In this document: positions 9,100-21,000 of the stretch, in pieces | How the letters are laid out: each line of letters begins with the position of its first letter | Position numbering within the stretch: position 1 is the first letter of the stretch | DNA from: Marsupella aquatica | Taxonomy: Eukaryota > Marchantiophyta | DNA: 64,000 bases | Assembly: GCA_973895155.1 (NCBI GenBank) | Contig: OZ316893.1 | Location: forward strand, 27,776,001-27,840,000 | Reading direction: 5' to 3' | Program-made: the position numbers and the translations under genes | The notes under the pieces: model-generated | Seen by the model: the letters and a program-made list of their open reading frames with translations, nothing else | Told to the model about the DNA's origin: nothing | The model's database searches: none

Positions 9100-12000
9100 T
9101 CAATCCTCTGAGTCTGCAGAACCTCGCTCTAATATAGCAGACTCTATAATTTTTTTAGTTTTTGCTGCTATTTGATTAGTACTTAAAAGCGCAAAGTTGT
9201 ATGCATACACCGCTGTTGATGATAGAACTAGTTCATCTTGGAGAAGTCGATTAAATATATTATCTTTCTCTGGAAAATATTTTCCCATCAATAGTAGACT
9301 CAGCACTTGCCTCAGTTGTGTACCATGTGATTTTGATTCTCTCAGGAATGTCTGCAGTTCTTGTCAAAATCTTTGACACCTTTGCCATCCAAAACAACTT
9401 GCAGCCTTCTGGATCCTTGTGTGCCGCTACACATATCATGGACCACTTATTGTTAACTTCCATATCTCTGAAATCTCCAAATTCAGCTTGCTTTCATCAA
9501 GGTCCGGAGTACATAATTCTCTGTGGTCCAGCAACTTTGTCAACCAAAGTTGGATCAACACCTTCTTCAACAAGTTCATTTCTCACCCTTGGAAGTAGTT
9601 GTGCACCTTGATTTTGTTGCGGCCAAACCCACTCAAATAACCACTCACCTTCCTCTAGGTGGTTTTTGATAATATTTTTTTGTTTCTCAAAAAAACTCAT
9701 CCACCAAAGTTTATCTTCATTGTCAAAGTAATTGAAACCTTCCTGGATAGCTTTTTCATATTTCACCAGAGTAGTTAATGCACCATCTGTATTGGAAGAA
9801 TCATGAACATCATCCCTCTCAACACCTTTTGCTGACTTCAGTGACATTTGTGCAACAACCCACATTCTTGAAGTTGGAATGTAATTGACGAACGTCACTG
9901 CATTTCCCCAGTCCTGGGTCGTGGAAAGATGTTTCCCATGAAATGTTGTCTCTTCGTTTCCATCCTCCATGACTTGTTTGAATCTGAATTGCCTTTGAAA
10001 AGTTATGAGATTGAGATCTCTCAAGACTCTACCTGAGACTCCCTTCTCATTTGGCTGGTCGTTTTCATTGACAAATTTTTGAAAATTGGCTACTTCATCC
10101 ACAAATATGATCAAAGCTTCAGGTGAATATGCTCGTCAAATAATATCCTCAAGAGTCTCCAAGCGAAATGCTTCATGCTTGTTTAACCTAGACAAAAATT
10201 TACTAAACATCTGATCTATCTGATCTATCTGATCATGTGTATGACCGACCAACAAGAAACCCACTTTAATCTTGTCAAAAATCTTCAAATCTACTAACAT
10301 GTGAAGATAAGCCATCAAGAATTTATTCTTGTTTTCCCTAGTGGTATTATCTAATTGAAGATATAACACTCTTGGTAATGTCCCATCCCATGTATTCAAT
10401 ACATTTTGAATAACATGTATGGTCAAGTTTGCATCATTATGGATATTGGGATATGTCAAAAATACTTTTGCTGCAAGGTTCCTGTTGAAGATGAGACAAC
10501 CTACAACATGTATTGGAATGAAATATTTTTCATCCATGTTCTTTGGACAATGAAGAAAATGTGGTAGCTTTGTTTTCTTTTGATCCATACCATCTATACA
10601 AATACCCAAATACTTGTTGGGCTCATCATAGCATTTTTTACGATGCTTGGCTAACTTCATCCTTTCCAATGATTGTACTTTTCGATGCTCCATAAAGGCA
10701 TTGATGTACTTTCCTGAAATGATACAATAGCAATGAATTAAAAATCAATAACTAAGGATAAACTTTGACAAATATTGAAGTACATGTCATCAAATTAAAG
10801 TTGAAGGTTATAGTTAGTGGAACTTACTTTTATCCTCTTCAGTTGTTGCTTTGTCCCGAAGAGCCTTGAATTTAGTACAAGGACCACAAGTAGAAAATCG
10901 ACTCCTTTTATGAATTCGTACATTTGGAAACTTTTTTTTCCAAACACACAAAAAATAAGAATATCTAACTTGTTGTTCTTCTCGCAACATTGTTTCAGCT
11001 TCAAAGATTCCATGTATCTCTTGCTTTGTCCAATTGTCTGGCAAGTGATGAATCTCTTTATGGGGAAGACTATCCATATTTTTTTGGAAAAAATCTTTCA
11101 ACCATTCCACCAAGTTTAGAAATGAAGGTGAGTCTTTCTTACAAAAGGTATCTTGTTCAATCCTTGTAAACATGTTTTCATGGATTGTTGCCAATCTATT
11201 ATTACCTAAAGAATATAGTTTCTTGAATTCTCCTCTACATATAGGTTGTCCATTTACACTACATCCACAAGAAGTACTACGGTTGTTCATGATACAACCT
11301 CGTAGCAAAATATTTTTTTGCAAGTGTTTAAGACCAAAATAATACTTGCGTTGTTTTGAGCATTCCTCTAGACCCAGAGACCTCAAGCAAAACTTGTCAC
11401 AATAGAGATACTTAAAAATATCTTTAATTTTGCATTTTTTTTAGATTTGCAATGGTAAGTCTATCTTTTCTAATCATCTGATCTCTGATTTTCGTGCTGG
11501 GTCTTGTCACCTCTACTCTATCCTGAATAGTGTCGGGAGAACTTACCCCCCCCACTATTTTCTAGTGAATTAGAATTCAAAACAAAAAGATCTTCTGTAG
11601 AGTTGTTTCCACTCTCCACATCTTTTGTAACTGTTTCATGAACAATCTCACATCCCAGGATCTCTTCAACAACATTTGAGATTATAGCAGTCTCTCTGTC
11701 ATTTGCAGCCTCCTCTGATCTCTCTTCAGAGTCTTCTGAAAATGTAATAGGTGTTCGGAGATTTCTAGTTTGAAATCTTCTAATGATATTCACATCTTCA
11801 GTCGGAGTACCGCCCACTTGTCTCTGAGACTGTAATCCCAGCCTAGGTGATTTTTCTCAACTTGAGGGCTCATCTTGACCATTGAATAATCTTTGGACAA
11901 GTTTCAATTTAGCATGTACCCTTGAATTTTTGGGCCCTCTCTCCGGCAGCTCACTTCGCAATAATCTCTGAGGAATTTTCTGGATGCTAGATCTCTTCCC

Positions 12001-13000
12001 TCTTTCGTTCTGCACTTGCCGTTCAATGGAAGATCCAAAAACCTCACACTGCATCCTCGCCAAAGGGCTTCGAAGCCCCATGTTGTTAGTTTTACCACTT
12101 GGTGAAATAACTGATGGGAATACCGATTGGGATCCATGGATCCCAACTCGTATTCGTCCTTCGAGACTTCAAAGTGAAAACTTTCCCACTTGCTGTTCTG
12201 CGTCATGACTTGGTAATTTTCCGTTGCGCAATACAAACTGGGATCCGCGTATCCCATTTCGCATTCCACCATTGGAACTCAGGTTGGAAGTCCGCAAGAC
12301 CGGTGACTCGGGCACAGGATTCTGCAAAATACCACGAGGGAATACTAAGTGGGATCCATGGATCCCACTTCGTATTTGACCCAAGGAATTTGGTACTGAA
12401 GGAGACAAAATAGGCAATCCACGTTCACTGTTTCTCAACATTCGAGTAGGGAATACCAAGTGGGATCCACGGACCCCACTTGGTATTCGACCCACCAAAT
12501 TTGACTCCGAGGCTGTCCCTCCCTGCAATTCCAGCACATTTGGACTCCTCATTCGCTCAAACTGTGATTGAACACTGGACACAGCTATCTTCACTCCCGG
12601 AGAATGAGACATTGGAAAAACCAACGGAGATCTTCGGGCGGGCCTACATGGTAACGTTGTTCTTGGCATTAAAAACCGGGGCCTTCGTCTTTGAAGATCT
12701 GTCGGGGTTTGTGGTGAACCAGGTGTCTCTGTCGTAGGAACTACATTAGGCTTCTTTACAAGTAGACATCGTTTAAGAGGTTTACTTGGAGAGACAGTAT
12801 GAAATCGGAGCACCCACAACACTCCTACAAGACTCTAAATCAGACTCTGATTTCTCAGATTCTGAGGAAAATGAAATCTCTTGCACTACTCTCTATGAGG
12901 CTGGTAATTCATTCATCAAACGAGATGGAATAAATGTTTGAACAACATCTGGCGAAGATGCATCCAAACTGTAAATTGACTCATCACTTGAAGATGCCAT
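9100..13000 (-). CDS. DUF7869-like transposase of the TTAA element (interrupted)
   Basis: A leftward gene starts at an ATG at 13000 with a Ser/Asp-rich leader (SSSDESIYSLDASS). It continues through 12822-12169, 11817-11518, 11386-10828, 10713-10136, 10114-9497 and 9463-9100. A clean 114-bp intron (10714-10827, GTAAGT...TTTCAG) joins EEDK to KYINAFMEHRK. The core has GICIDGMDQKK, LYLQLDNTTRENKNKFL and VGHTHDQIDQ, which I read as the acidic residues of an RNase H-like domain. A Cys-rich segment lies around 11250-11290 (SCGCSVNGQPIC). An in-frame TGA at 10136, a double TGA just after 9497, a TAG in the leader and a frame change near 9300 mark decay. Palindromes lie within its N-terminal region. 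Confidence 0.65.
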
Positions 13001-13545
13001 AGAGAATCAAACAAGGATTATATAAGAGTACGTATTCCTATCCAACAGAGATAATTCAGATTACAGTATTCTATGAAAACAACTACTCAATACTGAATGA
13101 ACCTCAAAGTAATCGCGAGAAATGAAGATGAAAAACAGATGTGAGCTCTTCCTTTTATAGTTTTTGGGGGCATTGGACACGTGGCATTCCCTGATTGGTC
13201 TGTACAAGGGTTTTTTCACGTGAGAGTCTGTCTTTTCAAAGAATGCTGAAATTTAAATTGTAGATTTTGGAGGAAGTTGTTGTGGATCCCAGTTGGTCTT
13301 CAAACTGGAATATCAAGGTATGCGATGCAAAAACTTCAAAATGTAGAGGTTGAATACTAGATGAGATCCATCCCATCTGGTATTCATCCTCCTGTTTTCC
13401 CGATGAGTTTTTGGACTTGCAAAAAAAATGGGATCCATGGATCTCAGTTGGTATTCATGTCGAAAGATCTCCTGATGCAAAGTTGCAGGTGGAAAACATT
13501 GAGGTTGAATACGATAGTGGATACTTGGATCCCATCTCGTATTCA
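12108..13545. repeat. GGGATCC palindrome cluster, right half of TTAA element
   Basis: TGGGATCCATGGATCCCA-type palindromes occur at about 12129, 12240, 12352, 12462 and 13431. Degenerate copies occur near 13367 and 13518. The core is GGATCC with GATC on both sides, unlike the GGATAC cores of the left half. Flanks resemble GAATACNAAGTG and its complement. The first four overlap the N-terminal coding exon of the transposase; the others lie upstream of its promoter. Confidence 0.8.
13151..13160 (-). promoter_or_regulatory. TATA box of the leftward transposase gene
   Basis: On the minus strand CTATAAAAGG lies about 150 bp upstream of the ATG at 13000. Upstream of it are a CACGTGGC element (ABRE/G-box type, about 13178-13185) and a CCAAT box (ATTGG near 13196). 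Confidence 0.6.
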
Positions 13546-14086
13546 TCATGCATTATGGGCTAAAAAAATTCCGGACATGTCGTCGGGTTAACTTAACTAA
13601 TTGTGTGGGTCGATTGTAGTCTGCGGTCAGTTTTTCGCAATTTTTGGTTTTATCGTAGTTAAAAATTCAAATATTTTTAACCCGAGGTTAAATGAAAGCG
13701 TCAAGAGAATGATTTGGTGCGGTTTTTGTCCACGTTCAACGGTTGAATCCAAAATGGGATACGCCGTATCCCATTTTCAGTTTGCCATTTTGATGACGAA
13801 AATGAAATCTTGTGTTTTACTCGTTTTGTTTGACGCTCGGATTTAGCTTTTAGAAGGATCACGTGAAAAACATTGTTTTTCTAGGTTTTGGAATTTGCAC
13901 TTTTTTTAGATGAAGTGTATCGGAATTATGGATTGTGACAATTCTTTGTTTTTGTGTCAACAATATCTCGATTTGAAATCCGATGTTGGATGCAATTTTG
14001 GATTCATCCTCAAAATAGCGTTTTTGATCTTAATTTTAGTGATTTTTTGCCGTTTTTCGCGAAATCGAAAACACACTTCTCGTTTG

Positions 14087-14121
14087 GTGGTCATACTTCT
14101 TGTTTGGTCCGTCACTGTGTT
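14087..14121 (-). repeat. Right terminal inverted repeat of TTAA element
   Basis: Read on the minus strand it begins AACACAGTGACGGACCAAAC and matches 3496-3530. It is followed outside by TTAA at 14122-14125. Confidence 0.85.
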
Positions 14122-14125
14122 TTAA

Positions 14126-14935
14126 GGGTTACTTGTCACGGCTTGCAAAGGTTGAGCATAAAGTAATTGCTGAAGAGTTTTCCACAATTTAAGGATTTCC
14201 AGGATGTGTTGGGCTCATTGATGGTACCCTAATTCCTCTTCCTCAACTTGGACCAGCATATATGATAGAAAGTGCAGATATTCAATCAATGCCCAGGTGG
14301 TTTACGACCACAAGCAAAAGATCCTATACCTATTCATTGGTAACACTCTACCCACATCATCTTCCATCTTGGAATAAAGGCAGGAATAAAGGTGATATGT
14401 TGATTTTGAGAGGTTTAGGTCTCAAAACAGAAATTGTTTTCATAAGACCTGTTGTCTTGCAGGTATGCCCGGGTCAGTTGGTCGGGTCTGTTTTTGATCT
14501 CACATGCTACCAAAGGTCATCTTTATTTCACAATCAAAATGACAACAATTTATTTGGCAGTGATCAGTATCTACTGGGTGACAGTCTGTGGATTTGAGTC
14601 CATGGATCACAGTTATGGTTTCTGCATACAAAAGAGCTAATGTTCACTAGTCAGGAGCGGGAGGACTTCAACACAATCATGTGTGTGTACAAGCTAAGTG
14701 CAAAGTAACTAATTAATGAGCATTGCATTGGTGTTTTGAAGTTAATGTGACACTCCCTGAGAGAGATCCATACCCAGTTCAAGAGGCCGGACAAGAAGGT
14801 GATAGCCTGGCTAACTCAATGGATTATCATGTGTGCTAGATTGCACATTTATGTAATTGGACGTAATGATATTTGGACTGAAGCTAGAGGATTCAAAAAT
14901 CCTTCTCGACAATGATTCAGATAGTGATCCAGGTG
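14126..14935 (+). pseudogene. PIF/Harbinger transposase, 3' half (DDE core)
   Basis: After the TTAA the frame gives GYLSRLAKVEHKVIAEEF, then a TAA, then GFPGCVGLIDGTLIPL, the first catalytic Asp region. Another frame gives YSINAQVVYDHKQKILYLFI (14277-14336), the block after the first Asp. Later come DQYLLGDSLW (about 14566), the second Asp block, then ERE.FNT with EHCIGVLK near the third acidic residue. WIIMCARLHIYVIGRNDIW (about 14821-14878) matches the C-terminus. Numerous frameshifts and stops make it non-functional. Together with 2941-3491 it is one gene interrupted by the TTAA element. Confidence 0.8.
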
Positions 14936-15705
14936 TTGCCAAAAGTTGTCATGAATTGGCGGTCTATTAAGGGTGTCATGCATTGGTGCTTATAACAGAA
15001 TAGTGTGAGGCGATTCTACTTCTGACTGCGTTGGTGTATTTGCAACTGAGCATCACGCAAATACAAATTAGTCAAAATCCTGATGTTGTAACAACAAATG
15101 TCCCTCCGACTAGGGATGTCAAGAAGAATCAGAATAGTCATGCAAGTAGCATACAAATCTAAGTACTTGAAACAACATGAGCACCAGATTGACTAATATA
15201 AAAAGTGTTGACTCATATCACAATTTGCTACCTTCAGGAAAGATAGTAGGGGAATAAGTTGGGATGACGTATGTTTGGGTTCAGGTTCTTGCCATATGGC
15301 AAAACTCCCTCAGGATCCCATGACTCCTCCAACATGACATGTCTTTGACTCCAACATCATCCAAGACTTCTTGCCCGGTAACATTCGGCCTCTCTACATA
15401 AAGGGTAACTATGCCGGGAACTATGCATGCGTTCAAAGTATGGGCATGTATATGTATATATAGCCGGTTGAGCTTGTCATCCAATGTAAGCCCCATTCTT
15501 AAATCTTGTTGGTGAGGCCTCCACCCGACTGGTACTTAATTGACATCTTTGGCATCCTTGTACTGCTTTCAGACAAGATATTGAAAACATTTTGTCAAAT
15601 TGGGCGCAATAATTTCTTGACATGGAAATCCATGGTGTTGCAATGCAACAAACATCTGCCAGAAGACAGAAGCCTTGCTTTGGTACTTGCCACCCACCCT
15701 CGTCT
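14936..15705. other. Gene-free stretch
   Basis: I see nothing recognisable. Short leftward frames (15281-15496, 15477-15827) have no family resemblance. The second overlaps the MITE at 15706. Confidence 0.3.
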
Positions 15706-15982
15706 CTCGGGGTTTCACTTCCACAAAAATGGCACATCACGTGCGACGAAGGATAGGGCCATTTTATTGGTTCAAAGGGAAGACTTAAGAATTTTCTTAG
15801 AAGACCAGTAGGGTCTTTTAAATCCAATTTTAAGACTTATAAGAATATTAAGGTCCTTCTAACTTTTTTTTGGAATATTCCAACTTTATAGGGGTTGAAA
15901 AAAAATTCTTACGTTTAAGGGGGTTTGAGGCATAAAACCATCGCAGGTGATGGGGAGGCCTTCATATAGTGAGACCCCCAAG
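15706..15982. mobile_element. 277-bp MITE, copy 1
   Basis: The ends are CTCGGGGTTTCAC on the left and GTGAGACCCCCAAG on the right, an imperfect inverted repeat. Just inside are ATCACGTGCGACG and CATCGCAGGTGAT, also inverted. The 8 bp outside are CCTCGTCT and CCTTGTCT (7 of 8 identical), a probable target duplication. The sequence is about 80% similar by eye to 56873-57151. Confidence 0.8.
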
Positions 15983-16223
15983 CCTTGTCTTCTTCCCTCA
16001 TTGCACCGTGAATGGCATTGAAGTTTTTTGGCACTTCCAAGTACGAGACAATCAGCTTGTAATCTTGAAAGATCTTTAAGACGAAACTTGTCAACTGTCT
16101 CCTTCCCCCCGGTTGGCACATGTATGGAGGATTGAAGGCCCGATTGAAGGTCCCTCTATCCCTTAAAAATCTTGCACTCCCTAAATTTTCCATGTGAGTT
16201 AATCACAACAAGTGACAATGTCT

Positions 16224-16565
16224 TCAGAACTTGTACCAGTCAGAGGACTGAAACCCATAAAAGATTTCAAGCAAAATTTCCAAGGGTGGCTTAGAATGAG
16301 ACGGTGTTGGACAGCCATGGACATCCTCCGGCTTATATGTTGGAATGTGTTGGCTATCAAAAGTCATCGTCAAACTTGGTGATTTTGCAATTGAATCTGC
16401 AACTACCTTATCTTTGATGCAAAATGGTATTTGGACATCAATTCTAGAGCTTTGCAATGCTAGACTTGGGGCTCCATATAGTATGTATGACTCACTCAGG
16501 AACTTGAAATTGTTTGAAAGGAAGCTTTGAACTCCATCATCTTTGGGATATGGAATGAAGGGCAT
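16224..16565 (-). CDS. Unrecognised 113-aa open reading frame
   Basis: This leftward ATG frame has protein-like composition (C-terminal PPLEILLEIFYGFQSSDW). A second short leftward frame (15915-16193) lies downstream. No family is recognised. It may be an exon of an unidentified transposon gene left of the CACTA end. Confidence 0.2.
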   Translation of the reverse strand: MPFIPYPKDDGVQSFLSNNFKFLSESYILYGAPSLALQSSRIDVQIPFCIKDKVVADSIAKSPSLTMTFDSQHIPTYKPEDVHGCPTPSHSKPPLEILLEIFYGFQSSDWYKF

Positions 16566-16916
16566 CAGAATGGAGTGGGTTCAAATGCCCGGGAATCAGC
16601 ACAACATGGCTTCTCCGGAGGCCGCCTCACACTCTGCTGCGTGAGAGGGAAGTAATAAGGGTGCTCAACTTTGAGCGAGTACTAACCCGTAACTGAAGCC
16701 TTACAAAGCGGGTCACAGCTGGTACCCCATTGGACTTATGTGTTATAACTGGCTCTGGTAAGCTAGGTTCCAAGATCAGTCTTATTCTACCCGTAACTTT
16801 TTATTGACACTCTACTCTTAGATGCCCTAAGTTTAATTAGGGCATCTCAAACCAGGATACACTACTACATATTTGCCATTTTTGTGAAGGTCATTTACAA
16901 GGGGATAAACAAACCG

Positions 16917-17330
16917 CGAAGCGCCGTTCATCGCTCATCTTGCTATGCAAACCGCATCGCAAACTGCGACACTGACACCATCACAACCACTATTTGCGAA
17001 ACCCAAATCTTCGCAAATATTTGCAAAACCAAATATCTCCCAAAATGTTTCTGAACCTTTGAGCATTATACTTAGTAGCAATGTTTACCGTTTCGCAAAC
17101 AACTTGCGACGCCGAATGCATCGCTAACGTTGCAATACTTCTGTAATTGGAAAGCGGCTTGCGATGCAAAATTGATCGCAATACAGCGAAACTTAGAGAA
17201 TCGCTACTTTTCAATATGGTGTGGCTCGCAAAATCAAGGCGCCTCAGTGGTTCTCTTTAGAGAAGGCTTGAGATTCGGAAAGTTGAGATACGCGTTGCTT
17301 CGGAATGTAGCGATGGTGTTGAGATGGGAT
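16917..17330. repeat. Subterminal TTTGCGA/TCGCAAA and GCATCGC motif cluster
   Basis: Many copies of TTCGCAAA, TTGCGA, GCGATGC and GCATCGC in both orientations follow the CACTA terminus. Such subterminal repeats are the binding sites of TNPA-type proteins in En/Spm elements. The motif recurs at 23938-24070 and 25345-25515. Confidence 0.75.
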
Positions 17331-17373
17331 CTAGCGATGAGATGGGGATCGCTAATGTAGCCATGAGGTTGAG

Positions 17374-17840
17374 ATGGGTGGGGGTTCGCAAAATGGTTCG
17401 GAAAATTGGTTTTGGGGTTTGTCAGATTTAGAAAGGGCATGGGACAAGGAATGGAGGAAGGAGGGTCAAGGAGAGAGGACGGAGGAGGTACAAACAGTTT
17501 TAGGGAGGTACACTTTAGGAAGAAAAGGAGGAGGAAGGGTTGACTTAAGGGGGGACAAGGAACAAAGGGAGGAGGGCGGTTTAGGGTGCACAAGGAAATG
17601 AGGGAGGAGGGAGCGTACCTACCTACAGTTTAGGGAGGGAAAAGGAAAGGAGGGAGGAGGGAGGGAGGGTGGAAGGTATAGGTTTAGGAGGGGGACAAGC
17701 CAAGGAGAGAGGAGCATAGGTTGAGGACAGTGAAAGGTGGAAAAAATTGAGGGCATGTATAGGTTTTAAAAAGGAAGGGGTTGAGACAAGGGGAGGAGGG
17801 AGGTGGGTACAAGTACTAGAGAGAAAGGCTAGGGGGTGGG
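17374..17840. repeat. Purine-rich tract
   Basis: The + strand is strongly G/A-rich, with loosely repeated GGGAGGTACA and TTTAGGGAGG blocks. The open frames across it on either strand follow from the composition. Confidence 0.5.
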
Positions 17841-18094
17841 AGAAGGAAAGCTACGAGGAGGAATGACTACAAGAGACATGAGTTTTCTTTTCATAAAGTG
17901 TACCAAAAGGTGGGAGTGTACATAGGACTTTGGGGATGGAAGATGTAAAAAAGCCACATTTAAAATTGATATACTTACAAGATTGATTTGGGCAAACATA
18001 AATTTATATAATTTAGAAACAGATATTTCTCCAACCAAGAAGAGAGATCCTCATATGTTCAAATCTAACTATATATCCACATAACATATACCCC

Positions 18095-21000
18095 TCAAAC
18101 TTGGTCTTCATCCTCTTCAGGTTGGGACACAACCAGAATATCTGGCTTTTCCCCAACAACTGAACGAGATTGTGGCACATATGTGATGACAAGTGACCAT
18201 TCCTCTGGGTTTGGGGGGTATGGAATATAGAAACATTGTTCCACATGACTTGGAAAAGTGAACGGCTCTGATGTTTGCCAATGAGATGGCTGGAAACTAG
18301 TGGCAGATGTCTTTAGCCGTGTAAATCCACACTCATCTTGAAGCACGGTGGGATTGTTACCTGCAAGGTTCACTTTGAACCACTTGCACTTGAAGACATA
18401 CTCTTCAAACTTTGATTGTGCATCATAAGAGATCACTAGGATCTCCTCTATCTTTCCATAATGTGGCACAACATCTCGAATAATATTTGTGTCATGGCGA
18501 CTGCTGCGGGAATCTTGAGAGAATTGTCCTTGAACTCCACAATCAAAGGTACGACCCCTCTTCTCATCAAGGGAAGAAACCCTAAAATCCATCAAACCAT
18601 AAGGACATGTTACAAAAATAGGCATAAACATATAACAATTAATATCACATGCCAAAAAAATATCTTTTCAATATATGTGGGTGCATTACACATAAATTAA
18701 AATCACCATAGATGAAAGGTTACTAAGGTACTTGGAAATAACCTGAAATGTCTCCCTTGTGTCCACATTGCCGTCATTGTTGTAACCATTCTCAAGGGAC
18801 CATGAACAATGGTACGGACGTCATCTGTGATAGCTGGAAAATGTAATACATTCTCTCCCCTCGCTACCATGTCATCCACCTCAACCAACTTCTCCTTCAT
18901 GTAGTCATGGTACTTTGGAAAGATCCTTGGTCTTCTACTGGTACTTTTGGCATCCTCATAGAAATCCCTCCATTCTTCCATGATAGTGCTGTTACCCAAC
19001 ATGAATGTGGTTAGTTTTTTCAACTCCACTGGTGTCAACATGCGGGTTTTTATAGCACCTGTTAAACGATCCTCCTCATCTTCCCTCTCCTCTACCCAAG
19101 TACGGGGAGAGGTACGATCAATTGTGGCCAATATGTTACTGCAATAGAACATACTCTCTGCTGTCAAGTATCCTGTAGCCATGCTTCCCTCAACCCGTGC
19201 CCGGTTACGTACATAACCCTTTAATACTGCCATGTACCGTTCCAACCAATACATCCACCGACAATGCATAGGACCAGCAATGGCCACCTCATGACCAAGA
19301 TGAACAAGTAAATGCACTTGGCAATCAAAAAAGGAAGGAGGAAGGGCCTTTTTTAACTTGCATACCACCTCTGCTGCCAGTACCTCCATTCCCGGGATCT
19401 CTTCACAATATATCTCCTTAGAACATGTACCCATCTCAATAGTTTTCCCAATGACCACATGGCATCTTGCACTTCTGAACTTTCCAAACCTATTATGGCC
19501 ATGGGCAATATATGCTGCAATAACCGATGATAGTCATGCATCTTGAGATATATTGGCCACTTATGATTGTCCTCCATCCCAAAGGCTTTCCGAAGATTAG
19601 CACCATAACCAATAAGAAACCGCATGCCTCCTATGCGATTCCTAAACTCCCTTCTCTGGCCAACAGGAAGCACCCATGGGGCTGAAGGTCGATGTTCTAT
19701 CCCTGTGATAGGATCAATTGTGACCCATACATGTGGATGCATCTCAAGATCCTCACAAGCCTCCCTGAAGTTAGTGTCCTTTTCTCCATAGAAAGCCTTT
19801 ATCAAAGCCTTTCCCACATTTCCCTCAATGTGCATGGGGTCCAATAGATGGCGGATCTTCAACTCTCCCCAATAAGGCAAAGTGGTTAATATACTCCATC
19901 TAGTCAACCCGCTACCCTCAAATTGCATGGGATCCTCCTGGTTTGCCACTCTATCAGCCAAGTCTTTCCAATGTGCAAAGTTGTTGGCTCTGGTATATCA
20001 CGTTCATCACCAAAGGGCATATCAATGGAGGAAAATAGTAGTGGGTCAAACCTCATCTGATGGCCCATTGGCAGAAACTTTGTATGCCCAAGATAAACAA
20101 TCTTGTGAAGGTGTGATGAGTACTTGGCTATATCACCAAGACTTGGGCCACAAGTGGAGCAAGCCTTGTAGCCTTGGGTTTGCAACCCACTCACAAAGCC
20201 AAATCCTGGTCATATAGACACACATAATATACAATTAGCACATGGAAATGAGGGGATAACATGCATTATCATATCATGCTGGATGTAAACAAAAAAAAGT
20301 GTTGTAGTTTCATAGTTCTTACCTGGGTAGTCATGCATGGTCCACATACAAACCCCTTTTAGTTAAAAAAACCTGTGGGGTACCCCCTGTAGTCTTTTGA
20401 CCGTCATATGCCCATATTCTGTCCAATAATTTTTGGAGTTCCTCGACCACTAATGCCAAATAGGTGTTCATGTTCTTCACCTTCTTTGGCCCTGGGATAA
20501 TCAAAGATAGCAATAAAAAGCCCTTTTTCATGGACAACCATGGTGGAAGGTTGTAATTCATGAGAACCACCGGCCAAACTGATGTAGGTCTCCCCTTCCC
20601 TCCAAGTGAATGAGGGCTAACCCCATCTGATGCCAACCCAAGTCGCACATGCCGAGGGTCACGCTCAAAATCTGGCCATGTTGACTCCACATGTTTATGA
20701 GCAGGTGTGCCATACCATCAACTCGGCCAAGTTAGAACATCTATACATGTGCAACAAGCAAGGAATAATGGGGAACCAACGAACTGCTTTTCTTGGCACC
20801 TTCCCGGTTAGCATGTTTGGGTCATATCGTGGCTCATGACATACTGTGCATTCTGTCATATGGGCTTTGTCCCCATGAAATAATAGCAATCATTCACATA
20901 GGCATGAATGATATGGTAATCCATGCCAATGGATGAGAGAATCTTCTTTGCATCCTTCCAAGTTCCAGGCAACACATTCTCCAAGGGTAACATCAAGTCA

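Larger units (their letters stand above)
3492..14125. mobile_element. 10.6-kb TTAA-bordered DNA transposon with methyltransferase, protease and DUF7869-like transposase
   Basis: TTAA occurs at 3492-3495 and 14122-14125. The body (3496-14121) starts and ends with inverted repeats. The left end reads AACACAATGACGGACCAAAC, and the right end read in reverse differs at one position in those 20. The element interrupts a Harbinger transposase frame, so its borders are defined independently of the repeats. On the + strand it holds a small Cys-containing protein, an F-box protein, a DNA methyltransferase and a Ulp1-like protease. On the - strand it holds a DUF7869-like transposase. Palindromes GGGATAC..GTATCCC and GGGATCC..GGATCCC cluster toward both sides. 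TTAA target duplication is known for piggyBac and Kolobok, but the transposase resembles neither. Confidence 0.85.
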
